From: a virus
Reading direction: 5' to 3' (one strand)
Virus record (IMG/VR): IMGVR_UViG_3300037502_003558
Span: 1-33,124 of that record
DNA length: 33,124 bases
A model generated the notes under the pieces. It was given only the letters and a program-made list of their open reading frames with translations, ran no database searches and had not been told where the DNA came from. Shown piece by piece: positions 1 through 7,139 of this stretch; the first letter of the stretch is position 1; the number at the start of each line of letters is the position of its first letter. A program made the translations under genes and the position numbers.

Positions 1-138
1 CTCTTCGTCTCGGGGTCTGCCGAATTTACGGCAGCGGAAGTTACAGCCAAACGTGCGGAAGAAAACACTGGGCACACCGGCCCAGCGTCCTTCGCCCTGC
101 AGGCTGTAGAATATTTCAGTGTAGGTTATCTTTTCCAT
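1..138 (-). CDS. queE: 7-carboxy-7-deazaguanine synthase QueE, N-terminal part (gene cut by window edge)
   Basis: Reading leftward from an ATG at 138 gives 46 codons that stay open to the window edge. The protein starts [17 protein letters not shown] and continues to a GCNFRC segment. The pattern EIFxSLQGEGxxxGxPxxFxRxxGC is the hallmark N-terminus of QueE, a radical-SAM enzyme that converts carboxytetrahydropterin to carboxydeazaguanine. Cys32 and Cys36 are the first two iron-sulfur cysteines. The usual third cysteine (CxxxCxxC) is absent at residue 39, where the sequence reads RKFGRP, so the third ligand must lie further on, outside the window. The gene follows the small membrane gene by nine bases and has no obvious Shine-Dalgarno. 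It is the last visible gene of the deazaguanine cluster. Family assignment is confident; completeness and activity cannot be judged. Confidence 0.88.
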   Translation of the reverse strand, partial: MEKITYTEIFYSLQGEGRWAGVPSVFFRTFGCNFRCRKFGRPRDEE

Positions 139-147
139 GCGTTTATT

Positions 148-387
148 TTACAGCCAAGTGTTGATGATTCCTATGACGTATATCACCGTTACCACGAGTT
201 GCACGATGAACAAGCTGGTCTTGCGCCACAGCACGGCCTGTATGACCCAGCCGAAGTTGCTGACCAGCAACACATAGATATTGAGTGGGTAGACATTGAA
301 ACTGGTGAGGATCACGCCCACTATCAACAGTGCCGTGATCCCCCACTCAAACCACCAAGTCCAAGGTTGGCTCAGTGGATTGGTCAT
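148..387 (-). CDS. small polytopic membrane protein of unknown function
   Basis: 79 residues with about three hydrophobic stretches (roughly residues 12-30, 33-52 and 56-78), separated by short polar turns such as WRKTS. The start ATG overlaps the stop of the transporter gene upstream (TAATG), implying translational coupling, and queE follows nine bases later. The size and the N/W/G-containing loops recall half-transporter families (SemiSWEET- or PnuC-like), but I cannot confirm membership. Lying between a queuosine-precursor transporter and queE, it may serve in precursor uptake; that is inference from position only. It could equally be an unrelated small phage membrane protein. Confidence 0.75.
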   Translation of the reverse strand: MTNPLSQPWTWWFEWGITALLIVGVILTSFNVYPLNIYVLLVSNFGWVIQAVLWRKTSLFIVQLVVTVIYVIGIINTWL

Positions 388-1088
388 TACTTGAGCTCGC
401 GTGCTTCTTCACGTGTGGGACTGAGGCTCACCAGGGGTGTCAGTACCAGGATGATGGCCAGCTTGAACAAGGTCTGTCCACTAGCGATGCGTGCTGCCGC
501 CGCGCCCAGTTCAATGGGTGTAGCACCAAACAACGGGGGAAACACCACGAAAGCCAGGATGGTAAAGAACACAGCATCCACAGGCAAGCTAACCACGTTG
601 CTCCATATAGTGCGGCTCCAGTTGCCATGTCCGCGATCCCACAGCTTCTGATACACCCAGGTGTTGACCAATTGGCTGATGAGTCCTGCTATGATCGAAC
701 CTGCCACGATGGCTGGTGCCAGGGCAAACACAGTGTCAAACGCATCGCTGGGCCGGAAACTGGGCGCAGGCAGCGTGGTCATGAGCCACATGAACAAGGC
801 CGTGAGCACATTCAGCGCAATGGCGATGAAGATGATCTTTTTGACCATGGCACCACCCACCAGCTTGTGCAACATGTCGCGAGTGACGAAAACAAAAGCA
901 AACAACAAACTACCAGCCGGGGTCATGACCCAGCCTAGATCCAGGAACTTCACTGCCGCGAAGTCAGCCACGGTCATGGTGAGAATAAACGTGGCGGCCA
1001 AGCCTATGACCCAGGCCAGGGTGTTCCGGTCAAACGTCAAGACGTCTGACTCATGGAACCGGTCATGCAAGGTTACAGTTGTACTCAT
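387..1088 (-). CDS. VUT/YhhQ-family queuosine precursor transporter
   Basis: 233 residues with about six membrane segments. After a polar N-terminus, the block FVTRDMLHKLVGG and then APAIVAGSIIAGLISQLVN, a WSRTIWSNVVSLPVDAVF segment and a final hydrophobic helix follow the layout of the VUT family (YhhQ/QPTR). Those proteins carry queuosine precursors such as preQ0 and preQ1 across the cytoplasmic membrane. The start ATG at 1088 has a GAGGAG ribosome-binding site. Sitting beside queD, folE, queE and dpdA, it would let the phage draw 7-deazaguanine precursors from outside the cell as well as make them. The family call is from pattern recognition; substrate is inferred from family and neighbours. 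The C-terminus is short and charged. Confidence 0.8.
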   Translation of the reverse strand: MSTTVTLHDRFHESDVLTFDRNTLAWVIGLAATFILTMTVADFAAVKFLDLGWVMTPAGSLLFAFVFVTRDMLHKLVGGAMVKKIIFIAIALNVLTALFMWLMTTLPAPSFRPSDAFDTVFALAPAIVAGSIIAGLISQLVNTWVYQKLWDRGHGNWSRTIWSNVVSLPVDAVFFTILAFVVFPPLFGATPIELGAAAARIASGQTLFKLAIILVLTPLVSLSPTREEARELK

Positions 1089-1111
1089 AATCTCCTCTCA
1101 GTGAGTAAAGT

Positions 1112-1124
1112 CGGCCCGGGGCCG
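1112..1124 (-). other. GC-rich hairpin between the glycosyltransferase and transporter genes
   Basis: CGGCC (1112-1116) and GGCCG (1120-1124) can pair around a three-base loop in the 48-base gap before the transporter gene. No T-run follows on the minus strand, so it is not a good intrinsic terminator. It lies about 11 bases upstream of the GAGGAG ribosome-binding site and could affect translation or stabilise the transcript end. Confidence 0.3.
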
Positions 1125-1136
1125 GGTGATCCCTGA

Positions 1137-2021
1137 TCAAGCCCCCATGGGCTTGGACGTGGATGGGGTTTCTACTGCGAAATGCGTGTATGGATTCTTG
1201 AACTGCACCATTTGTTGATTGACATCGTTGGCTTTGAGCTGCACCCAGGGATCTTGCCGTCCATTGACCACGTTTTCCCAGAAGCTCACATCCATGTGGT
1301 ATTGATGTTTCATGTTCTTGGCCATGCGATGACAATCGGTCATTCGCAAGGCAATCATGTCTCGGTGATGATAGTCTCCGGGCTGATCGGGCCTGCCCTC
1401 TAGGATGATGCGTTCTTGATAGGTACTGTCTTGATTGTTGCCAGTGAGATCAAATCTATCATGCACTACCCAAACAGGTATGCGTTGGTATATGTTCAAC
1501 ATGTAGGCCTGTTGGCTGACCCAGGCATCCTGGCTGGGATGCGGAGAGATGTAGCCCAGCAATTCATACCAGGTGCGCGGCACTATGGGAAATATGCTGT
1601 AGGGATGATCTCGATGTGTGTGTACGCTCAGCAGGCGGTACTGACCTTGATACTGCATGATCTCTCGATCCCAGCTCTGGGTCTGCATCAGTGCATCGTC
1701 GTTCCAGATCATCAACCAGTGTGCTGGTGCGTGCCGCGCCAGGGTGTTGCTGTAGCGATGCAGACCAGTATACCCCATGCGATCAAACACCATGGCAGTG
1801 AAGTTGGCCTGCCGTTGTTGTAGTTCTGCTTGATAAGTATCCTGGAAAAATTTCAGTCCCCGATCATCGTCGCGATCAAACCCAAACAAAATCTGCACTC
1901 GATCAGGCTGCGCAGCGTTGTCTAGCAGGCTATCTACACTGCGTTTCAAGGCATCAGTGCGCCCGCGCGTGGCCAGCAGCACTGAGATGTCGTATCGTAT
2001 GCTATCAGTCTGTGAACTCAT
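1137..2021 (-). CDS. GT-A fold (family 2-like) glycosyltransferase
   Basis: 294 residues from the ATG at 2021, which is preceded by GGGAGGACA; a start at 2039 lacks a better site and overlaps queD more. The N-terminus DISVLLATRGR (residues 11-21) and the FDRDDD and WNDDA motifs (about 48-53 and 106-110) match GT2-type enzymes, where the acidic pair coordinates the nucleotide-sugar metal. The C-terminal third is rich in His, Met and aromatic residues and has no recognised domain. It begins inside the 3' end of queD and ends before a GC-rich hairpin. The donor and acceptor are unknown. In this setting it may glycosylate a virion or host glycan, or possibly a modified base; both are inference. 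Confidence 0.78.
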   Translation of the reverse strand: MSSQTDSIRYDISVLLATRGRTDALKRSVDSLLDNAAQPDRVQILFGFDRDDDRGLKFFQDTYQAELQQRQANFTAMVFDRMGYTGLHRYSNTLARHAPAHWLMIWNDDALMQTQSWDREIMQYQGQYRLLSVHTHRDHPYSIFPIVPRTWYELLGYISPHPSQDAWVSQQAYMLNIYQRIPVWVVHDRFDLTGNNQDSTYQERIILEGRPDQPGDYHHRDMIALRMTDCHRMAKNMKHQYHMDVSFWENVVNGRQDPWVQLKANDVNQQMVQFKNPYTHFAVETPSTSKPMGA

Positions 2022-2481
2022 TGTCCTCCCTGTGGCCAACTCTCATGGCCATGTTTGAATCGGTCTCGCGCACTTCCACGCGGCAGCACCATACACGATC
2101 TGCGTCACCGCCCCATGAGGGCAGCATGATGGTGTTGATGTATTCGTACAAGAAATCTGCTATGCCCTCGCAACCGGTTTTCTCTACTTCGGTGATCTTG
2201 GCCAAGCCTTTGCGCCCCAGTTCCAGCAAGGTCTCGCGCTCAGGATCGTCCTGTGCCACCAAGAGGGTATGGTCAAACCAGTCTTCTAGCTTGTATTTGA
2301 GCTCGCGCAGTCCGCCGAAATCCACGCACCAGTTGCGCGCATCCAAGGTGTCGCATTCAAACTCAAAATGGAACGTCAGGGCATATCCATGTATGAGATT
2401 GCAGTGGCTGTCAGCTCGCCACTGTCGATAGGCCACAGGGCCTAGTTGCCTATAAGTTTTGGTTGAAATGTACTTTGCCAT
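2005..2481 (-). CDS. queD: 6-carboxy-tetrahydropterin synthase QueD
   Basis: 158 residues from the ATG at 2481, chosen because CCAGGAGAG lies nine bases upstream; an ATG at 2514 has no ribosome-binding site. QueD turns dihydroneopterin triphosphate into carboxytetrahydropterin. The segment ADSHCNLIHGYAL (residues 23-35) aligns with the E. coli zinc and cysteine region: His26 and His31 as zinc ligands and Cys27 as the nucleophile, with the usual loop between first His and Cys deleted. The third ligand is Tyr33 instead of His (HGY for HGH). Asp70-His71 and Glu140 match the catalytic relay and pterin-binding Glu. An exact TATAAATA box and a TCTAAATA box lie upstream, pointing to late expression. 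The following glycosyltransferase starts inside its 3' end. Confidence 0.87.
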   Translation of the reverse strand: MAKYISTKTYRQLGPVAYRQWRADSHCNLIHGYALTFHFEFECDTLDARNWCVDFGGLRELKYKLEDWFDHTLLVAQDDPERETLLELGRKGLAKITEVEKTGCEGIADFLYEYINTIMLPSWGGDADRVWCCRVEVRETDSNMAMRVGHREDNEFTD

Positions 2482-2520
2482 CTCTAGTCTCTCCTGGAGC
2501 AAGTTTGATGGCATGCAGAA

Positions 2521-2528
2521 TATTTAGA
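2521..2528 (-). promoter_or_regulatory. T4-type late promoter box upstream of queD (TCTAAATA)
   Basis: Read on the minus strand this is TCTAAATA, seven of eight matches to the T4 late -10 element TATAAATA. It lies 39 bases upstream of the queD ATG, giving a leader of about 30 bases that still carries the ribosome-binding site. T4 late promoters have no -35 element, so the box alone is the signal. Confidence 0.45.
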
Positions 2529-2562
2529 GAGGGATGAATGCCTGGAGTCCTCTTGAAACTGA

Positions 2563-2570
2563 TATTTATA
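2563..2570 (-). promoter_or_regulatory. exact T4 late promoter element TATAAATA upstream of queD
   Basis: The minus strand reads TATAAATA, identical to the gp55-recognised late -10 element of T4. It overlaps the stop codon of the HIT gene and lies 81 bases before the queD start, in the only sizeable gap of this region. Late transcription of queD onward would fit modification of newly replicated DNA, though that timing is inferred. Confidence 0.6.
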
Positions 2571-2964
2571 CGTGGTTTTCCATGACCCTGTAGCTGGCGC
2601 TGCGATAGTTGGCCTGCCCTGGGATCACTGCCCGTACACCGCCCACGGGATCCTCACAATCACCGGATCTGCGTGGAATGAGATGCACATGCGGATACAT
2701 CACAGTCTGCCCTGCTGCACGGCCCATGTTGAGTCCCACATTGTAGCCATCGCATTCACCGCGATCTACCATGCTGTCACCCAGGCACTGCGCAGCGAAA
2801 AAAGCTTCGCGTATCATGTGACTGTTGTTGTACACCGGTACGAACAAGAGATGGCCCGGGGTCACGGGAAATCTATCGCGGAATACCTGCACATATTGGT
2901 CCTGGGACACCAAGAGATCCCAGGGCGCTACGCCCTCACGCTGTGCTTGCTCTAGATCAGTCAT
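2566..2964 (-). CDS. HIT (histidine triad) family protein
   Basis: 132 residues starting at an ATG that overlaps the folE stop (TGATG); a TTG one codon upstream is less likely. The middle contains FPVTPGHLLFVP, the conserved strand region of HIT proteins, and the C-terminal part has YPHVHLIPRR, the H-x-H-x histidine triad with the last His replaced by Pro-Arg. HIT proteins hydrolyse nucleotidyl phosphoesters such as Ap4A or AMP-lysine-type adducts. The gene sits between folE and queD, so it could act on a nucleotide by-product of the pathway, but HIT proteins are also common as lone phage genes. Its stop codon lies inside the late promoter of queD. Family is confident; substrate is unknown. 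Confidence 0.82.
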   Translation of the reverse strand: MTDLEQAQREGVAPWDLLVSQDQYVQVFRDRFPVTPGHLLFVPVYNNSHMIREAFFAAQCLGDSMVDRGECDGYNVGLNMGRAAGQTVMYPHVHLIPRRSGDCEDPVGGVRAVIPGQANYRSASYRVMENHV

Positions 2965-3647
2965 CAATCATGCCCTTTCATGGACAGGCAGATATCATAG
3001 AATTCTTTCTTCAAGGCAGGATCACTTCGGAACGCTCCCAGCATGATGGCAGTGGTCATGTCAGACTCATGCTCACGCACGCCGCGCTGTGTCATGCAGT
3101 GATGCTCGGCTTTGACCACCACTGCGATGTGATCTGTGCGGGCATATTGTTTGAGAGCGTCGGCGATCTGCGTGGTCATCTCTTCCTGTATCTGTGGGCG
3201 TTCGCAGATGTGATGCACCAGGCGATTGAACTTGGACAGTCCTATGACCTCTGTGTCAGGCACGATACCTACCCAGCAACGTCCCACGATGTTTTGGAAG
3301 TGATGTGCGCAGGTGCTGCGTATCGAGATGGGACCCGTGGTATAGAGGCTCTTGTAGCCGAGATTGGGAAACGCTGTGACTCGTGGTGCAGGCAAGTATC
3401 TACCACTGAATGTCTCTTTGACGAACATCTTGGCCACCCGGCGAGCCGTGTCCTGTGTGTTGTGATCGTTGGCAGTGTCTATCACCAGGCTGTGTAGCAC
3501 GCCCTGCATTTTTTCTGCCACTTCGTCTACCAATTGATCTACTTCTTCTGGTGTCACGAAATCTGAGATATTGTCGTTTGAGTGGAAACGCGCACCGGCC
3601 TGCTGGATGCGTTCGCGTATGATGTCGCTGAGATGTCTGTCTGTCAT
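2964..3647 (-). CDS. folE: GTP cyclohydrolase I FolE
   Basis: 227 residues, normal length for the family. It opens the GTP imidazole ring and forms dihydroneopterin triphosphate, the QueD substrate. Zinc ligands are present: Cys113 and His116 in STCAHH and Cys184 in EHHCMTQRG, matching the Cys-His-Cys set of E. coli FolE. Other hallmarks are GLSKFNRLVH and QERL-like QIQEEMTTQ. The ATG at 3647 is preceded by GGAGG at ideal spacing. Upstream are a strong sigma70-type promoter and an overlapping late-type box, so the gene may be transcribed early as well as late. The HIT gene overlaps its stop. First committed step of the deazaguanine pathway. Confidence 0.95.
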   Translation of the reverse strand: MTDRHLSDIIRERIQQAGARFHSNDNISDFVTPEEVDQLVDEVAEKMQGVLHSLVIDTANDHNTQDTARRVAKMFVKETFSGRYLPAPRVTAFPNLGYKSLYTTGPISIRSTCAHHFQNIVGRCWVGIVPDTEVIGLSKFNRLVHHICERPQIQEEMTTQIADALKQYARTDHIAVVVKAEHHCMTQRGVREHESDMTTAIMLGAFRSDPALKKEFYDICLSMKGHD

Positions 3648-3663
3648 AGTTCCTCCATGTTTG

Positions 3664-3692
3664 ATTGTAGGAGATATTTAGGTCGTTGTCAA
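3664..3692 (-). promoter_or_regulatory. sigma70-type promoter of folE
   Basis: On the minus strand TTGACA (3692-3687) is followed after 17 bases by TACAAT (3669-3664), a near-perfect bacterial promoter, with the folE ATG 17 bases beyond the -10. The leader contains GGAGG. The -35 lies inside the 3' end of the aminotransferase gene, so the folE-queE segment can be expressed separately from the upstream sugar genes. Confidence 0.7.
3675..3682 (-). promoter_or_regulatory. late-type box (CCTAAATA) inside the folE sigma70 spacer
   Basis: The minus strand reads CCTAAATA, six of eight to TATAAATA, within the 17-base spacer of the sigma70 promoter. The same CTAAATA core occurs before queD and the Dps gene. 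If used, early and late promoters overlap at folE. Alone it is weak evidence; recurrence at gene starts strengthens it. Confidence 0.35.
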
Positions 3693-4271
3693 GGATTTTA
3701 TGGATAAGTTTCTGAGATCTGGATAATCTTGATGCGTGATACCACCGGGGAATGTCGCCAACTTTTGGATGCCCCGCTCACACAGCTCCAGAGTCGGGCA
3801 GTAGTGCCAGCCGGCATCAAATTGCGATTGGCTCCACCAAGGCTCTGTGGCGAGATCCCGACCATCACTGCGCGCGCGGCTCAACCATTTATAGGCTCTT
3901 GCGTCATCCAGCAGCACAGCACCCCCGCGACCGAGATTCAAGGGTTTGCTGTGGCCAAAACTGATGCATTGTATGGCGCCGGGTCGATACATGCCGGGTT
4001 CAAGCCTGCGTGCTGAATCCCAGATGCGGGTGGCATGGAACTGGTATTCGCCTTGCCAGGATTCATCAGACATGCCAAACCCAATGTCTAGGCGGTTCAG
4101 CATCTGGGGGACACTGATGTATGTGCGGGCAGTGAATCTGGTGCGCCGCACACCATCGTATCGCATCACCAATTCTAGGGCATGGGTGCAGCAGTCAGTG
4201 AGTACCACATAGGGTGCATGGGTGAATTCACTGAGCCGGGCTTCAAATTCAAACAGCGCCTGAAAGCTCAT
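3678..4271 (-). CDS. compact DegT/DnrJ/EryC1-like PLP-dependent sugar aminotransferase
   Basis: 197 residues from the ATG at 4271, whose ATGA overlaps the epimerase stop. DegT enzymes transfer an amino group to keto-sugars using PLP. Visible are the PLP phosphate region TDCCTHALEL (25-34), the Asp that contacts the pyridine nitrogen (WDSARRLEP, Asp85) and the Schiff-base lysine in SFGHSKPLNLGRGG (Lys109), in the order and spacing seen in the family. Family members usually have about 370-400 residues; the C-terminal domain is missing here. No frameshift is apparent and the end is clean, so it looks like a reduced form, not a broken gene. It is coupled to galE. Activity is not assured. Confidence 0.72.
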   Translation of the reverse strand: MSFQALFEFEARLSEFTHAPYVVLTDCCTHALELVMRYDGVRRTRFTARTYISVPQMLNRLDIGFGMSDESWQGEYQFHATRIWDSARRLEPGMYRPGAIQCISFGHSKPLNLGRGGAVLLDDARAYKWLSRARSDGRDLATEPWWSQSQFDAGWHYCPTLELCERGIQKLATFPGGITHQDYPDLRNLSIKSLTTT

Positions 4272-5212
4272 CGATTGTACCAAGCCCAGGCATGCTGGAT
4301 CATGTCGCGCAGAGAATATTGTGGTTCCCAACCCTGTGATCTGATTTTGGTGGTGTCGGCCAGCAACTGTCCAGGATCACCAGCTCGCCGTGGACCCACG
4401 GTGTACTTGAGTTGCCGTCCTGTGATTTCTTGAGCCAGCTCCATGATTTCACGGTTGCTGGCCCCGTGCTGTATGCCCACGTTGTATGCCCCAGGCTGCA
4501 GCGCAGGATACAGTGCCAATGCGTGTAACCGTGCCACGTCTTGCACATGCACATGATCGCGCACGCAGGTGCCATCGGCGGTGTCATAGTCATCACCGTT
4601 GAGACGGAATTCAGTGCCATCTCTGAGGCTCTCCAGCACCCGTGCTATGATGTGCGTGGCACCGGGTTCTTGTCCGTGACGTGCTTCGGGGTCAGCGCCG
4701 CACACATTGAAATATCGGAAACTCACGACCTCTAGACCATAGGCACGAGCCACGCTGTGCAGGATGAATTCACCAGTGAGTTTGGTCTGCCCATAGGGAC
4801 TCATGGGATTGAATCCATGATCCTCGGTGATTGGCACCGAACGAGGTTCGCCATAAACTGAGCTTGAACTGCTGAATATTATGCGTGTGCGTGGGAGGAC
4901 CTGTCGCCAGAACTGTGTCATCTGCCACAGCCGGAACACATTGTTGTGGATGTATTGTTCGGGTTGCGCGATACTGGGAGCCACTAGACTGCTGGCGGCG
5001 AGATGCAGTATGGCTTCGGGACGCATGTCCATCATGGCCTTGTGCGCATGGATCCCACCATAGTCATCCTGCACGAATCGCACGCAGGTGGCCTGTATTT
5101 CTGGTGAGCAGGGGCGTAGATCCACGCCCAGGATTTCTATGCCCAATGAATGTAGATACAGCGCGACCTGACCACCGATAAATCCTGAAATGCCTGTGAT
5201 TGCTACCAACAT
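4268..5212 (-). CDS. NAD-dependent nucleotide-sugar epimerase, GalE-like
   Basis: 314 residues, an extended short-chain dehydrogenase. The N-terminus carries the NAD loop TGISGFIGG (6-14), Asp31 that follows the second strand, the SSSSSVYGEP strand with its serines (114-123) and the catalytic YGQTK (Tyr140, Lys144). FRYFNVCGADP and the later RDHVHVQDVA match UDP-glucose/UDP-GlcNAc 4-epimerases. The start has AGGAGA eight bases upstream. It is translationally coupled to the aminotransferase, a common pair for making amino-deoxy sugars. Substrate specificity cannot be read from sequence, so I give no symbol. Confidence 0.88.
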   Translation of the reverse strand: MLVAITGISGFIGGQVALYLHSLGIEILGVDLRPCSPEIQATCVRFVQDDYGGIHAHKAMMDMRPEAILHLAASSLVAPSIAQPEQYIHNNVFRLWQMTQFWRQVLPRTRIIFSSSSSVYGEPRSVPITEDHGFNPMSPYGQTKLTGEFILHSVARAYGLEVVSFRYFNVCGADPEARHGQEPGATHIIARVLESLRDGTEFRLNGDDYDTADGTCVRDHVHVQDVARLHALALYPALQPGAYNVGIQHGASNREIMELAQEITGRQLKYTVGPRRAGDPGQLLADTTKIRSQGWEPQYSLRDMIQHAWAWYNR

Positions 5213-5223
5213 TGTTGAGTCTC

Positions 5224-6411
5224 CTAGTATTTTGGTGTTGCCACGTGATCACGATACCTGGCACCGTCACGACGCCACTGCTCACCGCGTCCCTCTAGGA
5301 TATCCACAATGCGATCTATGGTGCCATCGTTCCAGGCAGATATCGCTCCCTGGCGGTGATGTGGTGCGGTCAAGAGATGTTCCAGCTTGGTGATGGCATC
5401 CGCTGGGCTCCAGGGCACATAGAGTCTCTCGGCATCGTTGGCGAATGTCTCGGGAAAACTGCGATAGGCCGGATACAGCACATTGGCACCCAGGGCGTCG
5501 GCCTCGCTGACAGTGTTGGAAACCCAGTCCTGCAGCGCGCAGTTGAACAACACACGGGTATCGTTGAGGAGGTTGTAGTAATCGTTTTTGGTGAGATTTT
5601 CATAGATGCGCAGCAGTCCGCGCGCCTCTAGATCACGCGCCCGTGTCACGGCTTCTGCTCGGTTACTGCGTAGCTCTCCGCCTTGGAATATGCAGAATTC
5701 TATGTTGGCACGCTGCTGGCCCTGGCTGTGATAAAGCTCGATGAGATCCATGAAGAAGTCAGGTTGTTTTTCCTGATCAAATCTCGCGGCAAATCCCACA
5801 CGCATGGCTCTTTGATCAAATGCCCGGATGTTACCTGCACCACCTATGCGTTCCCGCACTTCATCGCGTCCAAACGCTAGACCGCTAATGTTATAGAGAG
5901 GAGCACGCCAGCCAGCGATGCGCATGTGAGCAACCATCTCTTCGTTGGTGGCGAGAACTCCGGCAGCAAACTCATTGACCATGGCCTCATAGAGACCCAT
6001 CCAGCGCGCCATGCCCCAGACATGAACGAAATCATCAGGATCAATGGACTGAGCAAGACAGCGAACAAAAACGCGAGGACGCTGATTGCTAGGGATCTGA
6101 TCCATGATATAAGGTAGGCTCTCGATACCGGGTTGAAACATGTCTTCAAAGAATACCACATCGTCTGCTGTGACCTCCCCTTGTTGCATTAGCCTCACTA
6201 GGTTCATCATCTGGCTCATGGAAAAATAGCTGCGTCCATGAGCATCCAAGACCTGCCCCACTGATATTCGCTGGCTGTTGTCCAGCGTGAGACCCGGCAC
6301 ATATACCGCATCTATGCCGCGTCGTTCAAACACGCGCCGGTTCCACTCAGTGAGCTGCAGGGTATAACGAGCTTGATAACTTTCCAAGCCCATGTAAAAA
6401 AGTTTTCTCAT
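5224..6411 (-). CDS. GT-B fold glycosyltransferase (family 4-like)
   Basis: 395 residues. The C-terminal half has the donor-binding Rossmann domain of GT4-type enzymes: VGFAARFDQEKQPDFF (about 207-222), a strand and helix, then LLNDTRVLFNCALQDWVSNTVSEADALGANVLYP, where the glutamate after SNTVS corresponds to the E of the family E-x7-E region. The N-terminal half is the acceptor domain. The start overlaps the SGNH gene stop (ATGA) and the stop is followed by the galE ribosome-binding site. Sugar donor and acceptor are unknown. Together with GalE, DegT and the SGNH protein it forms a continuous glycan-building block. Confidence 0.8.
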   Translation of the reverse strand: MRKLFYMGLESYQARYTLQLTEWNRRVFERRGIDAVYVPGLTLDNSQRISVGQVLDAHGRSYFSMSQMMNLVRLMQQGEVTADDVVFFEDMFQPGIESLPYIMDQIPSNQRPRVFVRCLAQSIDPDDFVHVWGMARWMGLYEAMVNEFAAGVLATNEEMVAHMRIAGWRAPLYNISGLAFGRDEVRERIGGAGNIRAFDQRAMRVGFAARFDQEKQPDFFMDLIELYHSQGQQRANIEFCIFQGGELRSNRAEAVTRARDLEARGLLRIYENLTKNDYYNLLNDTRVLFNCALQDWVSNTVSEADALGANVLYPAYRSFPETFANDAERLYVPWSPADAITKLEHLLTAPHHRQGAISAWNDGTIDRIVDILEGRGEQWRRDGARYRDHVATPKY

Positions 6412-7136
6412 TGGTGTTCCTCTAGGTAATCTTTGATGTATTGTGACATGATCTCATGCGCTTTGCGACTGGGATGGAAATCTCCAAAGCTGGGTCCCAT
6501 CCATTCAGTGTCCATGAGATCCTGGGCTTGGGCCCAGAGTTGGTCTGCTCGAGCCAGGATATCTGACACCAGACCGTGATTTTGTGCTGCCCGGGCCCGC
6601 TGCAACAACGTGCTTTCCAGGGTCATGGGCACCACACTGGCCTCATGTTCTGGACTGAACAAACGGATCCAGCTGTCGCACAATACCTGGATGCTAGCAT
6701 GCGGCGCTGCTGTGGCGACGTCAACATCAGTGAGAGCACCACACAGCATCACTGGCTTTTGGAATTCCTGGCTCAGCGCCTGTAGCTTGTAATAGAATAT
6801 TTCCGTGGCACGGCAGTAGAAATCCTGGAGGTCCTGGCTGCGCGCATACAGAGATTGATAATCTACATCAAATCGTTCGTGCGCTGCGTCTCGCATGCTG
6901 TCGGTCTGGAACACGATGATCACATCAGGCGGTGACACAGCATGTCGTAGATAGTTCCAGACTGCGTACAGGGTCTGCCAGTTGCTGTAGCCAGGTCTGG
7001 CCAGATTGGTCACACGATATTCAGGCTGTAGATACTGTGACATGCCGGGATGTTCGAGATGTATGTCTCTGTCACTGCCGGCACGCCACTCACCACAGGC
7101 CCAGCTGCAACCAGCTAGGACCAGGTGTTGCTGCAT
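6408..7136 (-). CDS. SGNH/GDSL-type hydrolase-like protein
   Basis: 242 residues. The N-terminal strand ends in LAGCSWACGEW with Ser11 in the block I position, RPGYSN (about 47-52) resembles the block II glycine / block III asparagine region, and the C-terminal GDFHPSRKAHE has Asp219 and His221 as the block V Asp-x-His pair. SGNH proteins remove or transfer acyl groups, often acetyl on sugars. It is the first gene of the sugar block and overlaps the glycosyltransferase. I infer O-acyl editing of the glycan made by the next genes. Similar phage proteins are usually left as hypothetical. Confidence 0.65.
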   Translation of the reverse strand: MQQHLVLAGCSWACGEWRAGSDRDIHLEHPGMSQYLQPEYRVTNLARPGYSNWQTLYAVWNYLRHAVSPPDVIIVFQTDSMRDAAHERFDVDYQSLYARSQDLQDFYCRATEIFYYKLQALSQEFQKPVMLCGALTDVDVATAAPHASIQVLCDSWIRLFSPEHEASVVPMTLESTLLQRARAAQNHGLVSDILARADQLWAQAQDLMDTEWMGPSFGDFHPSRKAHEIMSQYIKDYLEEHQ

Positions 7137-7139
7137 CTG

